DNA of 64,000 nt from UBA3839 sp902776985 (GCA_902776985.1 CACYSD010000019.1:1-64000), one strand, 5' to 3'; numbered from the stretch's first letter, positions 35,376 through 44,226 are shown. Notes: generated by a model not told the origin, from the sequence alone. A program made the numbers and translations.

Positions 35376-36200
35376 TTACTTTTTACGTCTTTCAATTATA
35401 TACTTGCTTGAATGCTTCTTAGGTGCACGTGTCTTAAGACCCTTAGCATAGAGACCGTTGCGTGAGCGTGGGTGTCCACCAGTCTGGCGTCCTTCACCAC
35501 CTCCCATTGGGTGGTCATGTGGGTTCATAACAACACCGCGGTTGTGAGGACGACGTCCCATCCAGCGGCTGCGTCCAGCCTTTCCTGAAGATTCGAGTGC
35601 GTGGTCGGAGTTGCTTACGCTTCCGATTGTAGCACGGCAAACAGAAAGGATCTTACGAATTTCACCTGAAGGGAGTTTGATTACGCAATAATCACCTTCG
35701 CGTGAAGTTAACTGAGCAAAATTACCTGCAGAGCGAACCATCTTAGCTCCTTGTCCTGGGCGCAGCTCGATATTGTGGATGACTGTACCTACAGGGATGT
35801 TCTGGAGTGGCAGTGTGTTGCCGAGGTCTGGTGTAGCTGTAGCACCTGACATGATGGTTGCGCCTACTTGCAGTCCGTTAGGAGCAACGATGTAACGTTT
35901 TTCACCATCAGCGTAGAACACGAGTGCGATGCGAGCCGAGCGGTTTGGATCGTACTCAATAGTCTTAACTACTGCTGGAATTCCATCTTTTTCTCTCTTG
36001 AAGTCGATGATACGGAATTTGCGCTTGTGGCCACCACCGCGGTAACGCACTGTCATGCGACCTTGGTTGTTACGTCCACCTGTGCTGATCTTACCATAGA
36101 CGAGAGATTTCTCTGGTACCGATGTAGTAACATCATCGAAGGTACCAATAGCTTTGTGTCTTTGACCAGGTGTGATTGGTCTGAATTTACGAATTCCCAT
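35376..36200 (-). CDS. rplB: 50S ribosomal protein L2
   Basis: uL2, 274 residues, a primary 23S binder near the peptidyl-transferase centre. Diagnostic segments: GGRNNQGRMTVRYRGGGHKR near residue 42, and the conserved C-terminal MNPHDHPMGGGEGR containing the histidine important for peptidyl transfer. 9 bp after rplW. Confidence 0.98.
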   Translation of the reverse strand: MGIRKFRPITPGQRHKAIGTFDDVTTSVPEKSLVYGKISTGGRNNQGRMTVRYRGGGHKRKFRIIDFKREKDGIPAVVKTIEYDPNRSARIALVFYADGEKRYIVAPNGLQVGATIMSGATATPDLGNTLPLQNIPVGTVIHNIELRPGQGAKMVRSAGNFAQLTSREGDYCVIKLPSGEIRKILSVCRATIGSVSNSDHALESSGKAGRSRWMGRRPHNRGVVMNPHDHPMGGGEGRQTGGHPRSRNGLYAKGLKTRAPKKHSSKYIIERRKK

Positions 36201-36209
36201 TTTTAATTA

Positions 36210-36503
36210 TTAAATGTTACTATAGAAATCAATAGTTTCACCCTCTTTGAGTGTTACGATAGCTTTCTTGAAAGCGTTTGTTCTACCCTTGATAACACCT
36301 GCGCGAGTGTAACGCTGCTTTGACTTGCCGTTGTAGCGCATAGTGTTTACTGAAACTACGTTTACGTTATACTTTTCTTCTATTTCTTTCTGGATTTCGA
36401 TCTTGTTGGCGTCAGGACGCACAATAAAGCCGAACTGGTTGTTCTGCTTTTCTGTGATAGCTGTCATCTTCTCTGTTACCAACGGTTTGATGATATATGC
36501 CAT
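36210..36503 (-). CDS. rplW: 50S ribosomal protein L23
   Basis: uL23, 97 residues, docking site for trigger factor and SRP at the tunnel exit. PLVTEKMTAITEKQNNQFGF at the start and VNTMRYNGKSKQRYTRAGVIKGRTNAFKKAIVTL follow the family. A perfect AGGAGG (36513-36518) lies 9 bases before the ATG and overlaps the rplD stop codon by one base. Confidence 0.97.
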   Translation of the reverse strand: MAYIIKPLVTEKMTAITEKQNNQFGFIVRPDANKIEIQKEIEEKYNVNVVSVNTMRYNGKSKQRYTRAGVIKGRTNAFKKAIVTLKEGETIDFYSNI

Positions 36504-36512
36504 ATTGTACTT

Positions 36513-36518
36513 CCTCCT
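36513..36518 (-). promoter_or_regulatory. Perfect Shine-Dalgarno site of rplW
   Basis: AGGAGG on the minus strand, again in the arrangement TAAGGAGG with TAA the stop codon of the upstream gene (rplD), as at rpmD. Confidence 0.7.
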
Positions 36519-37147
36519 TATTTGTTAAAGGTTTCGTCAACAAGTTTCAAAGCGTTTTCAGTGACAACAAGCACATTTGCGTTCATCACTTTGTAAGTGT
36601 TGAGCGCAGATGCAGTCATAACTTCAACTCTTTGAATGTTTCGAGCCGACAAATATACGTTTTTATTAACACTTGGCAAAGCGAACAAGCTCTTTTTACC
36701 CTCAATTTTAAGATTTTTTTGCAAATTTACAAATTCTTTAGTACTTGGGGCGTTGAATTCGAAGTCTTCTACAACTAAAATTGCGTCTTGTTTTGCTTTG
36801 TAGGAAAGTGCGCTCTTGCGTGCAAGATCCTTCACCTTCTTATTGAGTTTGAACCAATAGTCGCGTGGCTTTGGACCGAACACACGACCACCACCGCGCA
36901 GAACTGGAGACTTGATGTCACCACGGCGTGCACCGCCGCTACCCTTCTGACGGATGAGCTTACGTGTAGATCCAGCGATTTCGCTTCTTTCCTTTGATTT
37001 GTGAGTACCCTGGCGCTGAGCAGCAAGATACTGTTTTACGGCGAGATAGATGACGTGATCGTTAGGTTCAATTCCAAAGATGGCGTCGTTCAATTCTACC
37101 TTCTTTCCGGTATCTTCGCCTTTTATGTTATAAACTGCTACTTTCAT
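36518..37147 (-). CDS. rplD: 50S ribosomal protein L4
   Basis: uL4, 209 residues, with the long loop reaching the peptide tunnel (GTHKSKERSEIAGSTRKLIRQKGSGGARRGDIKSPVLRGGG region, residues 47-87). Its ATG overlaps the rplC stop by one base (TAATG). In E. coli L4 also represses the S10 operon; no such leader is recognisable before rpsJ here. Confidence 0.97.
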   Translation of the reverse strand: MKVAVYNIKGEDTGKKVELNDAIFGIEPNDHVIYLAVKQYLAAQRQGTHKSKERSEIAGSTRKLIRQKGSGGARRGDIKSPVLRGGGRVFGPKPRDYWFKLNKKVKDLARKSALSYKAKQDAILVVEDFEFNAPSTKEFVNLQKNLKIEGKKSLFALPSVNKNVYLSARNIQRVEVMTASALNTYKVMNANVLVVTENALKLVDETFNK

Positions 37148-37761
37148 TACATCTTAACTGTTACGATTGAACCTTTAGATCCTGGAACTGATCCCTTCAG
37201 GAGAAGCAGATTGTGTTCAGGAATTACTTTAATCACTTGTAGGTTGTGTGTAGTCACCTGCACGTTACCCATTTGTCCGCCCATCTTGAGGTTTTTGAAT
37301 ACTCGTGATGGAGTGGCGCAGGCACCAATTGAACCTGGCTTGCGCAGACGGTCATCCTGTCCGTGAGTAGCCTGTCCGACACCGCCGAATCCGTGACGCT
37401 TAACTACACCCTGGAAACCTTTACCCTTAGATGTACCTACAACGTCAACATAAGCTGCATCGTTGAAAAGCTCTACTGTGATAACATCGCCGAGGTTGTG
37501 TTCCTCGTCGAATGTGAACTCGGCCAAGTGTCTCTTTGGTGTTGTACCTGCCTTTGCGAAGTGTCCCTTCATAGGCTTGCTGGTGTTCTTTTCCTTAGCT
37601 TCCTGGAAGCCAACCTGAACAGCTGCATAGCCGTCTTTCTCGACAGTCTTCAATTGAGTAACAACACAAGGACCTACTTCGATAACAGTGCATGGAAGAT
37701 TCTTTCCATCAGCACTGAAAACGGATGTCATTCCGATTTTTTTTCCTAATAATCCTGGCAT
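37147..37761 (-). CDS. rplC: 50S ribosomal protein L3
   Basis: uL3, 204 residues, approaches the peptidyl-transferase centre. MPGLLGKKIGMTSVF at the start, GTSKGKGFQGVVKRHGFGG and THGQDDRLRKPGSIGACATPSRVFKN are diagnostic. 41 bp after rpsJ; stop codon shared with the rplD start. Confidence 0.98.
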   Translation of the reverse strand: MPGLLGKKIGMTSVFSADGKNLPCTVIEVGPCVVTQLKTVEKDGYAAVQVGFQEAKEKNTSKPMKGHFAKAGTTPKRHLAEFTFDEEHNLGDVITVELFNDAAYVDVVGTSKGKGFQGVVKRHGFGGVGQATHGQDDRLRKPGSIGACATPSRVFKNLKMGGQMGNVQVTTHNLQVIKVIPEHNLLLLKGSVPGSKGSIVTVKM

Positions 37762-37802
37762 TTCAAATTGATTTTAATTATTCTCGATTGTTTTAATTGT
37801 AC

Positions 37803-38108
37803 TTACACTTTGATCTCTACTTCCACACCGCTGGGGAGTTCGAGTTTCATGAGAGAATCTACTGTCTTTGGAGTTGCGTTGTAGATATCAATCAGACGCT
37901 TGAATGTAGAGAGCTGGAATTGCTCACGTGACTTCTTGTTCACGAATGTGCTTCGGTTCACTGTGTAGATGCGCTTGTGTGTTGGAAGTGGAATTGGTCC
38001 GCTTACTACTGCATCTGTAGCCTTCACTGTCTTTACGATTTTCTCTGCAGACTTGTCTACGAGGTTGTGGTCGTAAGATTTGAGTTTGATACGAATTTTC
38101 TGACTCAT
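37803..38108 (-). CDS. rpsJ: 30S ribosomal protein S10
   Basis: uS10, 101 residues, also the NusE partner in antitermination. IRIKLKSYDHNLVDKSAEKIV, GPIPLPTHKRIYTVNRS and HVDKKSREQF-like FVNKKSREQFQL segments are present. First gene of the S10 section; 102 bp after fusA, with tuf missing between them as is usual in Bacteroidetes. Confidence 0.98.
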   Translation of the reverse strand: MSQKIRIKLKSYDHNLVDKSAEKIVKTVKATDAVVSGPIPLPTHKRIYTVNRSTFVNKKSREQFQLSTFKRLIDIYNATPKTVDSLMKLELPSGVEVEIKV

Positions 38109-38210
38109 CTTTTGATTTTGTTTAATGAATTAATAATTGTTTTGTATAGAGAGGAGAAGTGGAGCGGTTAAGAGTCATTTGCTAAGCGCTCCCTTCTTCC
38201 TTTGTTGCTA

Positions 38211-40337
38211 TTAAGCGAGGTCTACGCGTCCGCCCTGCTCCTGAAGCACAGCCTTAGCGATGCTGCTACTTACTGCTTCGTGGTGGTCGTACTGCATTGA
38301 GCTTGTTGCACGTCCTGAAGTGATGGTACGCAGAGTTGTTACGTAACCGAACATTTCTGACAGTGGAACCATAGCCTTAACGATACGTGCACCTGAGCGT
38401 GCGTTGTCCATACCTTCAACCTGACCGCGGCGCTTGTTCAAGTCACCGATCACGTCACCCATGTTCTCTTCTGGAGTAACAACCTCGAGCTTCATGACTG
38501 GCTCCATAAGAACTGGTTTAGCCTGTGAGCAAGCGTTCTTGTAAGCCTGGAGAGCTGCGATTTCGAATGACAACTGGTCAGAGTCTACTGGGTGGAAAGA
38601 ACCGTCGACGAGTTCTACCTTCAGGCTGTCCATTGGGTAACCGCCAAGTACACCGTTCTTCATTGCATTCTGGAAGCCCTTCTGTACTGAAGGAATAAAT
38701 TCCTTAGGCACGTTACCGCCCTTAACGAGGTCAACGAACTGCAGACCGCCATTTTTCTGGATATCCCAGTCGTCGTCTACTGGACCGACGTTAACGATGA
38801 TATCTGCGAACTTACCACGACCACCTGACTGCTTCTTGTAAACTTCGCGAAGGTTGACAGTCTTGGTAATTGCTTCCTTGTAGTTAACTTGTGGCTTACC
38901 CTGGTTACATTCTACCTTGAACTCGCGCTTCAGACGGTCGATGATGATGTCGAGGTGAAGCTCACCCATACCGCTGATGACTGTCTGACCGCTCTGCTCG
39001 TCTGTGTGAACAGTGAATGTTGGGTCTTCTTCTGCGAGCTTAGCGAGACCGTTAGAAAGTTTGTCGAGGTCTTTCTGAGTCTTTGGCTCAACTGCGATAC
39101 CAATCACTGGATCTGGGAAGTCCATAGACTCGAGTACGATTGGTGCATCTTCGTCGCAAAGTGTATCACCAGTGTGAATATCCTTCAGACCTACAACTGC
39201 ACCGATATCGCCGGCTGCGATTTCCTCTACAGGGTTCTGGTGGTTTGAGTGCATCTGGAACAGACGGCTCACACGCTCCTTCTTGCCTGAACGGGTATTG
39301 TAAACATAAGATCCTGCAACTACCTTACCTGAGTAAACGCGGATGAAAGTAAGACGTCCTACGTATGGGTCAGTAGCAATCTTGAATGCAAGTGCACTTG
39401 TCTTGTCGTCTTCGCTTGGCTTGCGATCCTCTTCTTCCTTAGTGTTTGGGTTTGTACCAACTACGTTAGGAGTATCGAGTGGAGAAGGAAGGAATGCACA
39501 TACATAGTCGAGAAGAGTCTGTACACCCTTGTTCTTGAATGACGAACCGCAGAGCATTGGAGTGATTGCCATTGCAACGGTTGCTGCACGGAGAGCGCGG
39601 AGGATTTCCTCTTCAGTGATTGTTGAAGGATCGTCGAAGAACTTCTCCATCAGCTCGTCATCGTATTCTGCTACAGTTTCGAGCATCTTTCCACGCCATT
39701 CCTCAGCTTCAGCCTGGAGGTCTGCAGGGATTGGTTCTACGCTGTATTCAGCACCCATTGTCTCATCGTGCCAGAGAATTGCCTGCATCTTGATGAGGTC
39801 AACAACTCCCTTGAACTTTTCCTCTGCACCGATAGGAATCACTACAGGCACAGCGTTGGCACCGAGCACGTCCTTCATCTGACGAACAACTTCGTAGAAG
39901 TCAGCACCGCTACGGTCCATCTTGTTCACGTAACCAATACGTGGTACGTTGTATTTGTCGGCCTGACGCCATACTGTTTCAGACTGTGGCTGTACACCAC
40001 CTACTGCGCAGTATGTTGCAACGGCACCATCGAGTACGCGGAGTGAACGTTCTACTTCTGCTGTGAAGTCTACGTGTCCCGGAGTGTCAATGAGGTTGAT
40101 CTGATACTGATCGTTATTGTACTTCCAGAAGCAGGTTGTTGCTGCAGAAGTGATAGTGATACCACGTTCTTGCTCTTGTGCCATCCAGTCCATGGTTGCT
40201 GCTCCATCGTGCACCTCACCGATTTTGTGTGTTTTACCTGTGTAGAACAGGATACGCTCGGAAGTAGTAGTCTTACCAGCGTCGATGTGCGCCATGATAC
40301 CGATGTTGCGCGTCAAATGCAAATCACGTTTTGCCAT
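38211..40337 (-). CDS. fusA: Elongation factor G
   Basis: Translocase GTPase, 708 residues. G domain at the N-terminus: P-loop AHIDAGKTTTSERILFYTG, switch II DTPGHVDF, and NKMD. Domain II follows, then III-V with GMGELHLDIIIDRLKREF and the domain IV loop around GGNVPKEFIPSVQKG. All domains are intact, giving a full-length canonical EF-G. It is 71 bp after rpsG in normal str order. Confidence 0.98.
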   Translation of the reverse strand: MAKRDLHLTRNIGIMAHIDAGKTTTSERILFYTGKTHKIGEVHDGAATMDWMAQEQERGITITSAATTCFWKYNNDQYQINLIDTPGHVDFTAEVERSLRVLDGAVATYCAVGGVQPQSETVWRQADKYNVPRIGYVNKMDRSGADFYEVVRQMKDVLGANAVPVVIPIGAEEKFKGVVDLIKMQAILWHDETMGAEYSVEPIPADLQAEAEEWRGKMLETVAEYDDELMEKFFDDPSTITEEEILRALRAATVAMAITPMLCGSSFKNKGVQTLLDYVCAFLPSPLDTPNVVGTNPNTKEEEDRKPSEDDKTSALAFKIATDPYVGRLTFIRVYSGKVVAGSYVYNTRSGKKERVSRLFQMHSNHQNPVEEIAAGDIGAVVGLKDIHTGDTLCDEDAPIVLESMDFPDPVIGIAVEPKTQKDLDKLSNGLAKLAEEDPTFTVHTDEQSGQTVISGMGELHLDIIIDRLKREFKVECNQGKPQVNYKEAITKTVNLREVYKKQSGGRGKFADIIVNVGPVDDDWDIQKNGGLQFVDLVKGGNVPKEFIPSVQKGFQNAMKNGVLGGYPMDSLKVELVDGSFHPVDSDQLSFEIAALQAYKNACSQAKPVLMEPVMKLEVVTPEENMGDVIGDLNKRRGQVEGMDNARSGARIVKAMVPLSEMFGYVTTLRTITSGRATSSMQYDHHEAVSSSIAKAVLQEQGGRVDLA

Positions 40338-40408
40338 AAATTTTCTTTTCCTTTGTTATCGCTGTTTGCGAAAATCTTTAACCTTTTATCTTTTACCTTA
40401 AATAATAA

Positions 40409-40885
40409 TTAGAAGCGGAAGTGTGCGAATGCGCGGTTAGCCTCAGCCATACGGTGCATATCTTCCTTGCGCTTGAACGCACCACCCTGAGAGTTAAATG
40501 CATCCATGATTTCAGCGCTGAGCTTTTCTGCCATGCTCTTACCTGAACGCTTACGAGCGAACATGATCATGTTCTTCATAGAGATGGCTTCCTTGCGGTC
40601 TGCACGGATTTCTGTTGGTACCTGGAAAGTAGCACCACCGATACGGCGGCTCTTTACCTCTACCTGAGGAGTAACGTTTTCAAGTGCTTTCTTCCAAATC
40701 TCAAGAGAAGACTTCTCTTCGCTCTTCATCTTGTTCTCAACGATACCGAGTGCATTGTAGAAGATAGAGTATGCAACACTCTTCTTTCCATCATACATGA
40801 GGTTGTTCACGAACTTGGTAACTCTCACGTCGCCATAAACGGGATCTGGAAGGATCACACGCTTCTTTGGTTTAGCTTTTCTCAT
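40409..40885 (-). CDS. rpsG: 30S ribosomal protein S7
   Basis: uS7, 158 residues, nucleates the 30S head and touches E-site mRNA. MRKAKPKKRVILPDPVYGDVRV at the start, KSRRIGGATFQVPTEIR in the middle, and EDMHRMAEANRAFAHFRF at the end. A 233-bp gap without any gene separates it from rpsL. Confidence 0.98.
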   Translation of the reverse strand: MRKAKPKKRVILPDPVYGDVRVTKFVNNLMYDGKKSVAYSIFYNALGIVENKMKSEEKSSLEIWKKALENVTPQVEVKSRRIGGATFQVPTEIRADRKEAISMKNMIMFARKRSGKSMAEKLSAEIMDAFNSQGGAFKRKEDMHRMAEANRAFAHFRF

Positions 40886-41118
40886 TTGTTTGTCTTTTTT
40901 ACTGTTTCAGTCTGTGTGGTTGCTTATCTTGTGGCATCCGCAGTCCCATACTCTTTATATATTATATATATGTATGCTGCTTTGCTGCAAAATGGTCTGC
41001 GAACACTTGTCTTCAACGTCCACCGTGGGAACATTTACTCAACCATTGTCATTAGCTTGCCAACAAACCAAATGTTTTGTTTAATTACTTGTACTTAATG
41101 TGTACTTTGTACTTATTA

Positions 41119-41499
41119 TTACTTCTTTGCTTTTGGACGTTTAGCTCCGTACTTTGAGCGGCGCTGTGTGCGGCTTGCAACACCTGCGGTATCGAGAGCA
41201 CCGCGAATGATGTGGTAGCGTACACCTGGAAGGTCCTTTACACGACCACCGCGAACGAGCACGATGCTGTGCTCCTGCAGGTTGTGACCTTCTCCCGGAA
41301 TGTAGGAGTTAACTTCCTTTTTGTTTGTCAGGCGGACACGAGCCACCTTACGCATAGCCGAATTAGGCTTTTTAGGAGTAGTGGTGTAAACACGAACGCA
41401 AACTCCGCGGCGCTGTGGGCATGAGTCCAAAGCAGGAGATTTGCTCTTGTCTACCAGCACATTACGTCCTTTTCTTACTAATTGCTGAATAGTAGGCAT
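41119..41499 (-). CDS. rpsL: 30S ribosomal protein S12
   Basis: uS12, 126 residues, decoding-centre protein. MPTIQQLVRKGRN, TTPKKPNSAMRKVARVRL and HSIVLVRGGRVKDLPGVRYH are conserved. The two lysines whose replacement gives streptomycin resistance (in PKKPNSA and RVKDLPG) are both the normal residues. It is the first gene of the super-cluster, preceded by a long structured leader. Confidence 0.98.
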   Translation of the reverse strand: MPTIQQLVRKGRNVLVDKSKSPALDSCPQRRGVCVRVYTTTPKKPNSAMRKVARVRLTNKKEVNSYIPGEGHNLQEHSIVLVRGGRVKDLPGVRYHIIRGALDTAGVASRTQRRSKYGAKRPKAKK

Positions 41500-41749
41500 T
41501 TTTCTTTTTTGTTTTTGTTATTATTTATTGTTTATTTATTATAGCGCACAAAAAGGGACAGACCTCGCTTTCTTGCCATTAGCAAGAGTAGGTCGTCACC
41601 ATCTGGACGAAAACTTCAGGCTTACTGCACCTATATATGCTTAGCGCGTCTAAGTCGCTCATCTTCAGCCTTACTCGCAGTCTTCTAATTATGTCTCTAA
41701 CCCTTCAAAATCAGCTTTTTCTTGTTTCGACCGCATTCGTCTCCAACCT

Positions 41750-41780
41750 CTGTTTGCAGTCCCGAACTGCTCACAAACAG
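41750..41780 (-). promoter_or_regulatory. Hairpin in the 5' leader of the ribosomal operon
   Basis: On the minus strand CTGTTT pairs with AAACAG and, inside it, GCAGT pairs with ACTGC around the loop TCGGG, with a 4-base bulge on one side. It would sit about 20 nt downstream of the predicted transcription start. A leader element of unknown function. Confidence 0.5.
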
Positions 41781-41804
41781 GTGTTATAGTCCAAAAAGCG
41801 GGTG

Positions 41805-41835
41805 CAAAGTTACGACTTTTCTGCTTAATAACATA
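41805..41835 (-). promoter_or_regulatory. Promoter of the ribosomal super-cluster
   Basis: Minus-strand TAACTTTG at 41805-41812 matches TAnnTTTG. TATG at 41832-41835, 19 bases upstream, is a one-mismatch TTTG box. Transcription would start near 41798, about 300 nt before rpsL. Confidence 0.55.
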
Positions 41836-41931
41836 AAATTCTTGCTCTTTTTTCCCGTTTTAGATCCAAAAACCGGAATATTCAATAAATTTTAAGATTA
41901 TTTAACTATTATGTCTCCCCATTTACTCTCT

Positions 41932-42020
41932 CAAGTACTATCACTTCACCCTCAGGTACTATCACTTCACCCTTCACTCTTCACCCTTCACTCTTCACCC
42001 TTCACTCTTCACCCTTCACT
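41932..42020. repeat. Short-period tandem repeat at the 3' end of the methyltransferase gene
   Basis: Two 21-bp units (41932-41952 and 41953-41973, one difference) are followed by three perfect copies of the 14-mer tcactcttcaccct (41974-42015) and a partial fourth. The 14-mer is itself two related 7-mers. On the minus strand TGA appears every 7 bases, so all three frames are closed. The stop codon and last five codons of the gene at 42002 lie within the array. Confidence 0.85.
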
Positions 42021-43240
42021 AATATCTTCCTGCCAATCACCAGAATATGTTGATTTGCCGGTTGCAGGGTGGTGGCAAATATATAGTCATCACCGCCTTC
42101 GGCAAGTCGCAGACGGGCACGCAACTGCGAAACAGTCAGCGGGAAGTTGCGCACAGTGATATTCGCACGACTCATTCCCTGCAATGCCTGACGCAGCATC
42201 CGCTTATTGAACGTCGCTACGTCCTTAACCTCGAACATGCGTCCCGGGAAATCCGGCACCAAATCATCCGAAGTGTACAAGTGGCTGTCGGGGTGAAGTT
42301 TCTGCATACCGTAGTGCACAGACAATCCCGCAAAAGGAGCAACCTTCATAAGCGAGGCATTAGGTTCATAGATATAGCGTAGCACCTGAGTTGCATACAC
42401 ACAGGTCGTGCTGCGCTCGTCACTTCTTAAAAATGTATATTCGCTGATACCGTCTGCAGTTATATTCGCAGCATGAATCCTCACCTCCCCCTCCGCTTCT
42501 CTGTGCATGAACGCGAGCAGTTCCTTACATTCCCCATCCACACTGACTACATGGATGTCACTCACATTCGGCAGGCTTGCCTCAACATCCGCCAGGTTGA
42601 GCATAGGCGAAAGTTTCACCATCACATAGTCTGCCTTGTCAAGAAGCTGCGGTGCCAGCAACGCTACATTGGGAGTACAGTCCGCAATGGCATAGGTGCG
42701 ACCGCCTTGACTGTCACGACGAGCAGGATCTATGAAAATCAGATTCTGGTGCTGCAATTCAGGCAGCACGTTCTCCGTTTCGTCACACACCACCCCTGCT
42801 TCGTTCAATCCAAGCAAAGGCAGGTTGTGTCTGGCAATATCGCATAGCAATGGAGAATGTTCCACCAAAGTCAGTTTTGGAGCGATAAACGCACGCGCAA
42901 TGATTGTGGCATCCACACCAAATCCGGCAGTAAGGTCTGTTATAGAAGGGGACTTGTCTGTTATGATTGCCTTCACAATGCTCGCCTTGTATTCTGCCGT
43001 CTTCTGCGACGAGCACTGTTCCATTGACAGATGAGGAGGAAACACTACTCCGTCGGTCTCAGCCCACAGCGGTAGTTTGTCGCAAGCAGTCTGATAAGCG
43101 CTTATCTGAACAGCCGCCTCTCTCACATCCACATCTTTTCTGTCACCATACTTCAGCACCAACTGACGAACATCATCATTCCGATGTTCGTTCACGAAAG
43201 CAGCAAACGCCACATTATTATATATAATATTGTCTGTCAA
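42002..43240 (-). CDS. PG_1098-like class I SAM-dependent methyltransferase (THUMP-like)
   Basis: A 412-residue protein of the Bacteroidetes family typified by Porphyromonas PG_1098. Region 95-210 holds the Rossmann methyltransferase: ITDLTAGFGVDATIIA (SAM-binding GxGxD-like loop), LVEHSPLLCDIARHNL, and FIDPARRDSQGGR, which resembles a DPPx-type catalytic motif. The C-terminal third is the ferredoxin-like/THUMP-like region expected to bind RNA. An RNA methyltransferase role is inferred; the substrate is unknown. The last residues (VKGEE) are encoded by a tandem repeat. It is 16 bp after a radical SAM gene, so both are probably co-transcribed. Confidence 0.8.
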   Translation of the reverse strand: MTDNIIYNNVAFAAFVNEHRNDDVRQLVLKYGDRKDVDVREAAVQISAYQTACDKLPLWAETDGVVFPPHLSMEQCSSQKTAEYKASIVKAIITDKSPSITDLTAGFGVDATIIARAFIAPKLTLVEHSPLLCDIARHNLPLLGLNEAGVVCDETENVLPELQHQNLIFIDPARRDSQGGRTYAIADCTPNVALLAPQLLDKADYVMVKLSPMLNLADVEASLPNVSDIHVVSVDGECKELLAFMHREAEGEVRIHAANITADGISEYTFLRSDERSTTCVYATQVLRYIYEPNASLMKVAPFAGLSVHYGMQKLHPDSHLYTSDDLVPDFPGRMFEVKDVATFNKRMLRQALQGMSRANITVRNFPLTVSQLRARLRLAEGGDDYIFATTLQPANQHILVIGRKILVKGEE

Positions 43241-43256
43241 GTTATACTAGTAATAA

Positions 43257-44039
43257 TCAATATGACACCTGACATTTTAGTCCCAAGGCTCGGACCTGCT
43301 CGGCAATAGAGTCAAGTTGCTCCGGAGTCGCCTTCTCCAGATGCGGAGAAGGAGTATTTCGCTCAATAGTGTAAATCATGACCTCTTCCGGCTGGATATA
43401 AAGGAGAGTTTCAGTCCATGGTTTTATATACTTGTCACTTACATTGGACACATCCCTACCCTCGTGAGATCCTTGCAGGAACATCGTCTGAACAATGCAA
43501 TGACCATTAAACTCACGCATCTTCTCCACCGCCTGCCTTACATCATACCGAGTGCCGACCGGACGGTCAAGCAATCGGATATAGTCCATGTCCACCGTGT
43601 CAAGCTTCACTATGTTGTTATCGCACATCTGCAGGGCACGGAACACCTTCTCGTTCGTCAGCTGAGCACCATTGGTAAGCACACTCACTTTGGCTTCAGG
43701 GAAGAACTCATCGCGCAGCCTTATGGTGTCCTCCATCACTCCCAGGAATTCGGGGTGCAGCGTCGGTTCTCCGTTTCCGGCAAAGGTAATCACATCAAGG
43801 GGGAGATTCTTTCTCACCATCTTGTCGAGTTGGGCACGAAGTTTCTGAGCCACCTCCTCACGAGTTGGCATCGCATCCTTGGTACGTCCGTCGCTGTTGA
43901 ACCCGCACTCGCAGTAGATGCAGTCAAAAGAGCATATCTTACCCTCTGCAGGCAGCAGGTTAATCCCGAGCGATGTGCCAAGGCGGCGGCTGTGTACCGG
44001 TCCGAATATAGGAGATGGAAAGAGTATAGTTGAAGCCAT
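43257..44039 (-). CDS. Radical SAM protein (COG0731-like)
   Basis: A 260-residue enzyme with the [4Fe-4S] cysteine motif CSFDCIYCECG (about residues 36-46) close to the N-terminus. The SAM-binding FAGNGEPTLHPEF follows (about 95-107), then VLTNGAQL. The family resembles the radical SAM core of wybutosine-type and other Fe-S oxidoreductases, with no extra C-terminal domain of known function. Its substrate is not known. It precedes the PG_1098-like methyltransferase by 16 bp, which hints at a shared RNA-modification role; that link is inference only. Confidence 0.8.
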   Translation of the reverse strand: MASTILFPSPIFGPVHSRRLGTSLGINLLPAEGKICSFDCIYCECGFNSDGRTKDAMPTREEVAQKLRAQLDKMVRKNLPLDVITFAGNGEPTLHPEFLGVMEDTIRLRDEFFPEAKVSVLTNGAQLTNEKVFRALQMCDNNIVKLDTVDMDYIRLLDRPVGTRYDVRQAVEKMREFNGHCIVQTMFLQGSHEGRDVSNVSDKYIKPWTETLLYIQPEEVMIYTIERNTPSPHLEKATPEQLDSIAEQVRALGLKCQVSY

Positions 44040-44066
44040 ATTATCAATACCTGTTTATTAAATTGC

Positions 44067-44095
44067 AAAAGACAACGGTCCATCACGAACCGTTG
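44067..44095 (-). terminator. Terminator after pyrH
   Basis: A 7-bp stem, CAACGGT (44073-44079) with ACCGTTG (44089-44095), is followed on the minus strand by TCTTTT. It lies about 130 bp past the pyrH stop codon. The T-run is short, so efficiency is uncertain. Confidence 0.5.
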
Positions 44096-44226
44096 CCTCC
44101 CTATTTTAACCTAAACCTTAACTATGAAAAAATGATTTTCGATTGCAAAATTGCTAATAAATTTTTTAAAGTCAAAACTTTTATGGATTTTTTTTGCATA
44201 AAACTTGCAAAAAAATCATTTTCATC

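Larger units (their letters stand above)
41500..42001. other. rpsL leader and flanking spacer
   Basis: No gene lies here. The stretch contains the rpsL promoter box near 41805-41812, about 300 nt of transcribed leader with hairpins at 41750-41780 and around 41565-41600, and, at its right end, the short-period repeat array 41932-42020 that runs into the 3' end of the neighbouring methyltransferase gene. Confidence 0.6.

Noticed and set aside
40886..41118. Possible small genes in the rpsL-rpsG gap
   Set aside because: Two overlapping 64-70 codon plus-strand frames lie opposite the transcribed spacer, without promoter box or Shine-Dalgarno motif.
41932..42020. CRISPR array
   Set aside because: The repeats are contiguous with no unique spacers, and no cas genes are nearby. 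It is a simple tandem repeat.
43317..44033. 238-codon plus-strand open frame opposite the radical SAM gene
   Set aside because: The minus-strand product carries a full radical SAM motif. The antisense frame is its shadow.
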